64,000 nucleotides of DNA from Miltoncostaea sp963762825 (lineage in GTDB: Bacteria > Actinomycetota > Thermoleophilia > Miltoncostaeales > Miltoncostaeaceae), in contig CAVXLZ010000002.1 in NCBI GenBank assembly GCA_963762825.1, forward strand, positions 1 through 64,000, written 5' to 3'. Made by a program: the position numbers and the translations under genes. Below are positions 57,392 through 64,000 of this stretch, in pieces (within the stretch, counting starts at the first letter, position 1; each line of letters begins with the position of its first letter). Under the pieces are notes generated by a model. That model ran no database searches. It was not told the origin of the DNA and saw nothing but the letters and a program-made list of their open reading frames with translations.

Positions 57392-58831
57392 GTGACCTCG
57401 GCCGGCATCCCGCTCGCCCTGTCGTATGACGACGTCCTGCTGGCACCGCGTCGCAGCGGCATCGGATCGCGGTCAGAGGTGGACGTGTCCACACGGCTGA
57501 CGGCCCGGCTCCGTCTGGCCGTGCCGGTGGTGTCCGCGAACATGGACACCGTGACCGAGGCGGAGATGGCGATCGCGATGGCGCGGGCGGGTGGTATCGG
57601 CATCGTGCACCGCTTCCTGACCGTGGAGCGGCAGGTCGCCGAGGTCGTCCGCGTCAAGCGCGCCGAGGCCCTGGTGATCCCGGATCCGCACACCATCGGG
57701 CCGGCGGCGGTGCTCGGCGATGCGCTCGAGGCGATCTCGAGCCTGGGGGCGACGAGCCTGGTGGTGGTGGACGGCGCGGGTCGGCTGGTCGGCATCCTGA
57801 CCCGGCGGGACGTGATGGCGCGGACGGATCCCCAGACGCCGGTCAGCGAGCTCATGACCCCGCGCGCCCGCCTGATCACCGGCCATCCCGATACCACCGG
57901 CGACGAGGCCGCGCGCCTGCTGCGCGATGGCCGGGTGGAGAAGCTGCCCCTGGTCGGGGAGGATGACCGGCTCGTGGGGCTGATCACCCTGCGCGATCTG
58001 GTGCAGCGGGCCGAGCGGCCGGATGCCACGAAGGACGGACGCGGACGGCTCGCGGTGGGCGCAGCCATCGGTGTGCGCGGCGACTTCGTGGAGCGGGCGC
58101 GGGCTCTCCAGGAGGCCGGCGCCGACGTGGTCGTGCTGGACATCGCCCACGGGCACGCCGAGCACGCGGTGCGCGCGGTCGGCGTGGTGCGAGCGGCGCT
58201 CGGCGACGACACCGACATCATCGCCGGCAACGTCGCGACAGGCGACGGCGCACGGGATCTCGCCGAGGCGGGAGCGGACGGCGTCAAGGTCGGCGTGGGC
58301 CCCGGATCGGTGTGCACCACCCGCATCGTCGCGGGTGTCGGCGTGCCCCAACTCACGGCGGTCATGGAGTGCGTCGCGGCATGCGCGCCGCTCGGTGTGC
58401 CGGTGATCGCCGACGGGGGGATCCGCGCCGGCGGCGATGTCGCGAAGGCCATCGCCGCCGGCGCCGAGACGGTGATGGTCGGCAACCTCCTCGCCGGAAC
58501 CCCCCAGAGCCCGGGGGTCGTCGTCTCCCGCGGCGGCAGCCGCGTGAAGGTGTTCCGGGGGATGGCCTCGAGCGCTGCCGCCGACGCCCGGCGGGCCGCC
58601 GAGGGCGACGACGACACGGAGTTCACGCCGGTGGTGGCCGAAGGCGTCGAGGCCGTGGTGCCCCTACGCGACGATGCGGCGATCGTCATCCATGGTCTGG
58701 TCGGAGGGCTACGTTCGGGCATGAGTTATTCCGACAGCCCTACCATCGCGGAGTTCCACCGCAACGCCCGCTTCGTGAGGATCACCCCCGGGGGCCTGCG
58801 CGAGAGCCACCCGCACGACGTCAGCTACTAG
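57392..58831 (+). CDS. guaB: inosine-5'-monophosphate dehydrogenase
   Basis: A 479-residue enzyme that oxidises IMP to XMP with NAD in guanine nucleotide synthesis. 'LSYDDVLLAPRRSG' at the N-terminus, two CBS domains (about 90-205), 'GVGPGSVCTTRIVAGVGVPQ' with the catalytic Cys, 'IADGGIRAGGDVAKAIAAGA' and 'FRGMAS' are canonical. The start is GTG 57392, set by homology and by the -10 spacing. tkt follows 12 bp downstream, so the two may share a transcript. Confidence 0.95.
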   Translation: MTSAGIPLALSYDDVLLAPRRSGIGSRSEVDVSTRLTARLRLAVPVVSANMDTVTEAEMAIAMARAGGIGIVHRFLTVERQVAEVVRVKRAEALVIPDPHTIGPAAVLGDALEAISSLGATSLVVVDGAGRLVGILTRRDVMARTDPQTPVSELMTPRARLITGHPDTTGDEAARLLRDGRVEKLPLVGEDDRLVGLITLRDLVQRAERPDATKDGRGRLAVGAAIGVRGDFVERARALQEAGADVVVLDIAHGHAEHAVRAVGVVRAALGDDTDIIAGNVATGDGARDLAEAGADGVKVGVGPGSVCTTRIVAGVGVPQLTAVMECVAACAPLGVPVIADGGIRAGGDVAKAIAAGAETVMVGNLLAGTPQSPGVVVSRGGSRVKVFRGMASSAAADARRAAEGDDDTEFTPVVAEGVEAVVPLRDDAAIVIHGLVGGLRSGMSYSDSPTIAEFHRNARFVRITPGGLRESHPHDVSY

Positions 58832-58843
58832 AGGAGCAGGACC

Positions 58844-60835
58844 GTGTCGACAACACTCGCCCCGCCGGAGCTGGCCATCACGACCGTGCGCACGCTCTCC
58901 ATCGACGGCGTGCAAGCCGCCAACAGCGGGCACCCCGGCGCGCCGATGGGCCTCGCCCCGGTCGGATGGACGCTCTTCTCCCGGCATCTGCGGCATGCGC
59001 CGTCCGATCCGACCTGGCCCGATCGCGACCGCTTCGTGCTCTCTGCGGGACATGCCTCGATGCTCCTCTACGCCCTGCTCAACCTGAGCGGCTACGACGT
59101 GCCGTTGGAGCAGCTCATGCGGTTCCGCCAGCTCGGGTCGGAGACCCCGGGGCACCCCGAGCGGGGGGACACGCCCGGCGTTGAGATCACCACCGGCCCG
59201 CTGGGGCAGGGCGTGGGCAACGCGGTCGGCTTCGCGCTCGCCGAGGCGATGCTTGCGGCCCGCTACAACCGGCCCGGCCACGAGATCGTGTCGCACCGGA
59301 CCTGGTTCATCTGCTCCGACGGCGACCTGATGGAGGGCATCTCGCACGAGGCGGCCTCGATCGCCGGATTCCTCGGGCTGGAGAAGCTGATCGGGATCTG
59401 GGACGACAACCACATCAGCCTCGACGGCCCGACGGACATGTCGTTCGGCGAGGATGTCCCCGCGCGATTCGCCGCCTACGGCTGGCGGGTGATCCGCGTG
59501 GAGGACGGTAACGACGCCGGCGCGATCGACGCCGCCATGGCGCAGGCGAGCGAGCCCGACGGCCGCCCCACCCTGATCGCCTGCCGCACCCACATCGGGT
59601 TCGGCTCGCCCAACAAGCAGGACACCTCGAGCGCACACGGCTCGCCCCTCGGAGCCGACGAGGTCGCAGCGACCAAGCGGGCCTACGGGTGGCCGGAGGA
59701 CTCGAGCTTCCTCGTCCCCGACGAGGTCGGGGCCTGGGCGACCGAACTCACCGAGCGGGGCCGCTCGCTGCGCGCCGAGTGGGACGCGCGCATGGCCGCC
59801 TATGCGATCGCGCATCCGGCCGAGGCGGCGGAGTTCGCCCGCGTGAGCGCCGGGGAGCTGCCGGAGGGCTGGGAGGCCGCGGCGCCGGAGTTCGCGGCAG
59901 GGGAGTCGATCGCCACCCGGGCCTCAGCCGGGAAAGCGATGAACGCCTACGCAGCCGTCGTGCCGGAGCTGATCCAGGGAGCCGCCGACCTCTCGTCGTC
60001 CACGAGCACCGACCTCAAGGACTTGGGGATCGTGGCCCGAGGGGACTTCGCCGGACGCAACATCTACTACGGCGTGCGAGAGCACGCGATGGGCGCCATC
60101 ACCAATGCCATCGCGGCCCACGGCGGCCTGAGGCCCGTGTGCTCCACCTTCTTCACCTTCTCCGACTACATGAAGAACACCATCCGCCTCGCGGCGCTGA
60201 TGGGGTTGCCCTCGATCTTCGTGTTCACCCACGACTCGATCGCCCTGGGAGAGGACGGGCCCACCCACCAGCCGATCGAGCACCTGGCCGCGCTCCGGGC
60301 GATCCCGGGCCTTGTCACCATCCGCCCGGCCGATGCCAGCGAAGCCACCGAGGCCTGGCGCTTCGCGATCGGCCGCACCGACGGCCCCACGGCCCTGATC
60401 CTCAGCCGCCAGGGCCTGCCCACCCACCCCGGGACGCCGCCGGTGGAACACGGTGCCTACGTGCTCGCCGACGGCGACGACTGCGCGATCGTCGCGACGG
60501 GCTCCGAGGTGCAGACGGCGCTGGAGGCCCGCTCGCTGCTCGCAGCCGACGGAATTGCCGCCCGCGTGGTGAGCATGCCCTCGTTCGAGCTGTTCCGCCG
60601 TCAGGACCGCGCGTACCGCGACGAGGTGCTGCCGCCGACCTTGAGGGCGCGGGTCGCGGTGGAGGCGGCGAGCTCGTTCGGGTGGGGCGAGTGGACCGGC
60701 CTCGACGGCGCGATCGTGGCCGTCGACCGATTCGGCCTCTCCGCTCCCGGGCCGGAGGCCCTCGCCGCGGTCGGGATCACGGCCGAGGCGGTCGCCGGCG
60801 CGGCGCGGGCACAGGTGCAGGGGAGAAGCCGATAA
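58844..60835 (+). CDS. tkt: transketolase
   Basis: A 663-residue thiamine-diphosphate enzyme of the non-oxidative pentose phosphate pathway. 'ANSGHPGAPMGLAPVGWTLF' at the N-terminus, the ThDP motif 'CSDGDLMEGISHEAASIAG', 'DDNHISLDGPTD', the catalytic Glu region 'YYGVREHAMGAITNAIAAHG' and 'DSIALGEDGPTHQPIEHLAA' are all present. GTG 58844 follows GAGGAG. It heads the pentose phosphate genes; transaldolase and glucose-6-phosphate isomerase, often between tkt and zwf in actinobacteria, are missing here. Confidence 0.96.
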   Translation: MSTTLAPPELAITTVRTLSIDGVQAANSGHPGAPMGLAPVGWTLFSRHLRHAPSDPTWPDRDRFVLSAGHASMLLYALLNLSGYDVPLEQLMRFRQLGSETPGHPERGDTPGVEITTGPLGQGVGNAVGFALAEAMLAARYNRPGHEIVSHRTWFICSDGDLMEGISHEAASIAGFLGLEKLIGIWDDNHISLDGPTDMSFGEDVPARFAAYGWRVIRVEDGNDAGAIDAAMAQASEPDGRPTLIACRTHIGFGSPNKQDTSSAHGSPLGADEVAATKRAYGWPEDSSFLVPDEVGAWATELTERGRSLRAEWDARMAAYAIAHPAEAAEFARVSAGELPEGWEAAAPEFAAGESIATRASAGKAMNAYAAVVPELIQGAADLSSSTSTDLKDLGIVARGDFAGRNIYYGVREHAMGAITNAIAAHGGLRPVCSTFFTFSDYMKNTIRLAALMGLPSIFVFTHDSIALGEDGPTHQPIEHLAALRAIPGLVTIRPADASEATEAWRFAIGRTDGPTALILSRQGLPTHPGTPPVEHGAYVLADGDDCAIVATGSEVQTALEARSLLAADGIAARVVSMPSFELFRRQDRAYRDEVLPPTLRARVAVEAASSFGWGEWTGLDGAIVAVDRFGLSAPGPEALAAVGITAEAVAGAARAQVQGRSR

Positions 60836-60956
60836 GAGTGCGCTCCAGAGCCAACCGCAGCCGGCCTGCCGCGAGCACTCGCAGCGGGGAGACCGCCTCG
60901 GTGCCACCCCTGAGAGTTCCGCACCTCACCCTCGACATGAACGTGAGACTACGAGA

Positions 60957-62499
60957 ATGAGCGCGCTGGTGCTCCCCTCATCCGACGAGTCGGACGTCCG
61001 CCTGACGCGTTCCGCGGCGCCTGCCGTGATCGTGATCTTCGGGGCGACGGGCGATCTCACCCAGCGCAAGCTCGTGCCTGGCCTCTACGGCCTCGCGACC
61101 CAGCAACTCCTGCCCCCGGAGACGGCGATCGTCGGCGTCGCCCGTCGCGAGCTGTCCGACGAGGCCTTCCGCGCCCAGATGCGCGAGGGGGTCGAGGAAC
61201 ACGGGCGCTTTCCGATCGACGAGGATGTCTGGGAGGGCTTCGCACAGCGACTCCGCTACCTGGCCGCCTCCTTCGACGACCGGTCCGGGTTCGACCGCCT
61301 GCGCGAGGCCATCGAGGAGGAGGACCGGATGCGGGGGACGCGCGGCAACCGGCTCTTCTACCTTGCCACCGCCCCCGAGTTCTTCCCGGTGATCGCCGAG
61401 AACATCGGAGCCGTCGGGCTGGCCGATGAGGGCGACGGCTCGGAGCGCTTCGCCCGATTGGTCGTGGAGAAGCCCTTCGGACACGACCTCGACTCCTCCC
61501 GCGAGCTCAACGCACGCCTGGGCGCGGTCTTCCGCGAGCGGCAGGTGTACCGGATCGACCACTACCTCGGCAAGGAGACGGTCCAGAACCTCCTCGTACT
61601 GCGCTTCGGGAACGCGATCTTCGAGCCGATCTGGAACCGCCGCTATGTGGACCATGTCCAGATCACCGTGAGCGAGGATCTCGGTGTGGGATCGCGCGGC
61701 GGATACTACGACTCGAGCGGGGCGCTCCTCGACATCGTCCAGAACCATCTGCTGCAGGTGCTGTCCATCGTGGCCATGGAGCCTCCGGCCCGCTTCGAGA
61801 GCCGGGAGGTGCGCGACGAGAAGGTCAAGGTCCTGCGGGCGATCGCGCCGTTCGACGGGGAGTCGGCGGCCCGCGATGCCGTGCGCGGCCAGTACGGCCC
61901 CGGGTGGCAGGCGGGTGAGCGAGTGCTCGGCTACCGTGACGAGAAGGGCGTCGAGCCCGGGTCCAACACGGATACCTTCGTCGCCATGCGCGTGATGATC
62001 GACAACTGGCGCTGGTCGGGCACGCCGTTCTACCTTCGCACCGGCAAACGCCTCCCCCGCCGCTCCACGGAGGTCGCGATCCAGTTCAAGCAGGCGCCCC
62101 ACCTCCCCTTCGCCAGCTCGGCGGTGGAGACCGGGGCGCCGAACCTGCTGATCCTGCGGATCCAGCCGGACGAGGGCGCTTCGCTGCGGTTCCTGGCGAA
62201 GGTTCCCGGACCACAGATCGACCTGCGCGTGGTCAGCATGGACTTCAGCTACGGCAACTCCTTCCTTCGCAGCCTCGCCGGAGGCGTACGAGCGCCTGCT
62301 CCTCGACGCCCTGCTCGGCGATTCGACGCTCTTCGCCCGGTGGGACGAGGTCGAGCGCGCGTGGGAGATCATCCAGGGCCTCATCGAGGCGTGGTCCGCC
62401 GAGCCCGGCCCCTACCCCAACTACGAGGCCGGGTCGTGGGGGCCGGAGGCCGCAACGGACCTGATGGGCGAGGACGGCCGCGAATGGAGGAGCCTGTGA
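60957..62499 (+). CDS. zwf: glucose-6-phosphate dehydrogenase, frameshifted near the 3' end
   Basis: First enzyme of the oxidative pentose phosphate pathway (G6P to 6-phosphogluconolactone, NADP). 'VIFGATGDLTQRKLVPGLYG' (dinucleotide site), 'RIDHYLGKETVQNLLVLRFG' (active site) and 'RTGKRLPRR' are intact. After 'FSYGNSFLRS' (codon 439) the frame turns into Arg/Pro nonsense. Reading AGCTCG for AGCCTCG at 62271-62277 restores 'SPEAYERLLLDALLGDSTLF' and a C-terminus '..DGREWRSL' ending at 62499, 513 residues, the normal length. The uncorrected frame runs on into opcA and mimics a fusion. The extra C is probably a sequence error; if real, the enzyme loses its last 75 residues. Confidence 0.9.
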
Positions 62500-63521
62500 G
62501 CATCTCCGCGCCACCGATCCCTCCCTGGGACGGCATCGACGTGAGCATCGCCGAGGTGGTCGACCGCCTGTGCGAGCAGCGGCGTCCGCCGGAGGGCGGA
62601 CCGCCGCTGACCCTGGCGGGGGTCCTCAACCTCATCGCGCACGTTCCGGATCCCGACGACGTGCTCGAGATGCGCTCCGTCATCGAGGGATTGGCCTCGC
62701 GGCAGCCCTCGCGGGCGATCCTGCTCGTGGAGCCGGACGGCGGCGCGGGCATCGACGCCACCGTGAGCACCAGCTGTCGCCTCAGCGGAGGCAATGTCAC
62801 GGTGGGGGTCGAGCTGGTGGTTCTCTCTCTGCACGGCGACAGCCGCGCGGGAGATGCGAGCGCGATCCACCCACTGCTGCGCTCCGACCTCCCGACCGTC
62901 CTCTGGTGGCCGGACTGCCCCGATCCAGCCCCGGACGGGGCCCTCGCACGCCTCGCGCCGCTCGCCGGACGCATCGTGACCGAATCAGGGCGCGCGGGCG
63001 CCGGCGCGCGGGCGATCACGCGGCTGGCGGATTGGGTTCCCGGGGTCGCGGGGCGCGTCACCGACCTCGCCTGGGCCGCCATCACGCCATGGCGACAGCT
63101 GGTGGGGCAGATGATGGCCGCCGACGGGTCGGCCTCCGGCGCGCCAGGACCGATCCGGGCCCAGCTCGTCCACGGCGGACCGGAGCCGACGACCGGGGCG
63201 CTGCTCTTCGCCGGCTGGCTCCGCGACCTGGCAGGGGATCGCCTCGAGGTGAGCATGCGCGGGCGCTCCTGCCCATCGGCGCTCGTCGGAGTGACCATCG
63301 AGATGCCCGCATCGAACAGGATCATCGCCATCGAGCGCCTGCCGGACCGGCAGGCGGCGACCGTCAGCGTGAGCGAGCCCGGCCAGGAGCCCCGCATGAG
63401 GACCCTCCCCCTGCCCCAGTCCGATCGCTCCCGCCTGCTCGCCGGCGAGCTCGAGCTGCAGCGCCGCGACCACGCTTTCGAGCGAGCCCTCCCCCTCGCC
63501 GCGGAGGTGGCGTGCAGATGA
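62496..63521 (+). CDS. opcA: OpcA, glucose-6-phosphate dehydrogenase assembly protein
   Basis: A 341-residue OpcA-family protein, which activates or assembles G6PDH in actinobacteria and cyanobacteria. Features include 'NLIAHVPDPDDVLEMRSVIE', 'ILLVEPDGGAGIDATVSTSC', 'PLLRSDLPTVLWWPDCPDP' and 'LFAGWLRDLAGDRLEVSMRG'. The true start is GTG 62496, overlapping the corrected zwf stop (GTGA). It is also in frame with the frameshifted zwf, which creates the false single ORF. The stop overlaps pgl (ATGA). Confidence 0.9.
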   Translation: MSISAPPIPPWDGIDVSIAEVVDRLCEQRRPPEGGPPLTLAGVLNLIAHVPDPDDVLEMRSVIEGLASRQPSRAILLVEPDGGAGIDATVSTSCRLSGGNVTVGVELVVLSLHGDSRAGDASAIHPLLRSDLPTVLWWPDCPDPAPDGALARLAPLAGRIVTESGRAGAGARAITRLADWVPGVAGRVTDLAWAAITPWRQLVGQMMAADGSASGAPGPIRAQLVHGGPEPTTGALLFAGWLRDLAGDRLEVSMRGRSCPSALVGVTIEMPASNRIIAIERLPDRQAATVSVSEPGQEPRMRTLPLPQSDRSRLLAGELELQRRDHAFERALPLAAEVACR

Positions 63522-64000
63522 CCGATTCGACCGAGATAGTCGTCGTCGCAGACCTGCCGAAGCTGGCCGACGAGGCGGCTGCTCGCGTTGAGCGGGTGGT
63601 CCTCGACACGCCCTCCAAGGGCCGGGCCACCATCGCCCTGGCCGGCGGGGCCACCCCGCGCGCCGCGTATCAGCAGCTCGCCGGCCGGTGCCCGCCCTGG
63701 GGGCGCGCCGAGTTCTTCTTCGGCGACGAGCGCTGTGTGCCCCCCGACGCCGAGGGATCGAACTACGGAATGGCCCGAGAGGCCCTCCTCGACCGCATCC
63801 CACTGCGCCCCACGCAGGTCCACAGGGTCCTGGGCGAGCTGACACCAGAGGAGGCCGCACGTCGCGCCGAGGAGGACATGCGCGCGTCGATCCCCGGATC
63901 CCCGTGGCCGGTCCTCGACCTCGTGCTGCTCGGAATGGGGGCCGACGGTCATACGGCCTCCCTCTTCCCCGGCGCGCCCGAGCTCGACGAGAGCGAACGC
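63518..64000 (+). CDS. pgl: 6-phosphogluconolactonase (partial, runs off window)
   Basis: The first 161 codons of a DevB/Pgl-type lactonase, second step of the oxidative pentose phosphate pathway. 'ATIALAGGATPRAAYQQLAG', 'EFFFGDERCVPPDAEGSNYG' and 'VLLGMGADGHTASLFPGAPE' are the three family motifs. ATG 63518 overlaps the opcA stop. A full-length enzyme is about 240-250 residues, so roughly one third lies beyond the window. Confidence 0.93.
   Translation, partial: MTDSTEIVVVADLPKLADEAAARVERVVLDTPSKGRATIALAGGATPRAAYQQLAGRCPPWGRAEFFFGDERCVPPDAEGSNYGMAREALLDRIPLRPTQVHRVLGELTPEEAARRAEEDMRASIPGSPWPVLDLVLLGMGADGHTASLFPGAPELDESER

Noticed and set aside
60957..63521. A genuine bifunctional G6PDH-OpcA fusion protein
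   Set aside because: The linker is wrong-frame sequence. Correcting one base yields a normal zwf C-terminus and the standard 4-bp GTGA junction with opcA.

Overview
The window is GC-rich bacterial chromosome (roughly 70% G+C by eye) with densely packed genes, many 4-bp ATGA/GTGA overlaps, frequent GTG/TTG starts and tRNAs without an encoded CCA. The gene content (zwf-opcA-pgl, LexA with a GAAC-N4-GTTC box, ICL2-type isocitrate lyase, futalosine-pathway mqnD, DUF1918, DUF1385, CBS and universal stress proteins) points to an actinobacterium. A deep-branching aerobic group such as Thermoleophilia is my best guess, but no 16S gene is present to confirm it. I see no prophage, IS element or CRISPR array.

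Layout. 0-1.1 kb: pspA-pspAA membrane-stress pair. 1.1-8.1 kb: a CBS protein, then a tightly coupled minus-strand CoA-dependent catabolic operon (nitroreductase, BadI-like hydratase/hydrolase, acyl-CoA ligase, acyl-CoA dehydrogenase, 3-hydroxyacyl-CoA dehydrogenase) with a divergent TetR. 8.1-15.2 kb: an isocitrate lyase broken by two frameshifts, an ABC-F protein, a DHH phosphoesterase, serC, a cupin. 15.2-23.7 kb: a stress/dormancy block of CBS-GTPase fusion, two divergent universal stress proteins, a kinase-like protein, CBS-DUF1918, a DosS-like heme-GAF histidine kinase with its NarL-type regulator, DUF2237, PRC-barrel. 23.7-31.4 kb: a decayed oxidoreductase fragment, two small membrane proteins behind a strong promoter/operator, a GT39-like enzyme, tRNA-Met(CAU), DUF1385, small Flp/TadE-like proteins. 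31.4-39.5 kb: small zinc-ribbon proteins, GYD, rhodanese, bcp, GNAT, an orphan kinase, a Clp-N/HTH pair with twin operators, rnpB, lexA, tRNA-Leu(GAG). 40-45.6 kb: a complete oligopeptide ABC transporter. 45.6-48.6 kb: secG, small enzymes, mqnD. 48.6-55.4 kb: a redox/nitrogen-oxide block with plastocyanin-like lipoprotein, DtxR and Crp/Fnr regulators, an Fe-S-type HTH regulator, a cytochrome cd1 (NirS-like) lipoprotein and a nitronate monooxygenase. 55.5-64 kb: small lipoproteins, then guaB, tkt, zwf, opcA, pgl (running off the window end).

Themes. (1) Three single-base +1 insertions, each an extra C on the coding strand, break aceA twice and zwf once. The zwf insertion falsely joins zwf to opcA. 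They look more like sequence errors than old decay, and should be checked before any pseudogene or fusion claim. (2) A -10 hexamer of form TAnnn(T/A) lies exactly 6 nt before the start codon in about ten genes, implying leaderless transcripts and helping choose starts. (3) The most interesting biology is the heme-sensor/stress block at 15-23 kb and the cd1/NO-type regulator block at 48-55 kb, which together suggest low-oxygen or nitrosative adaptation.
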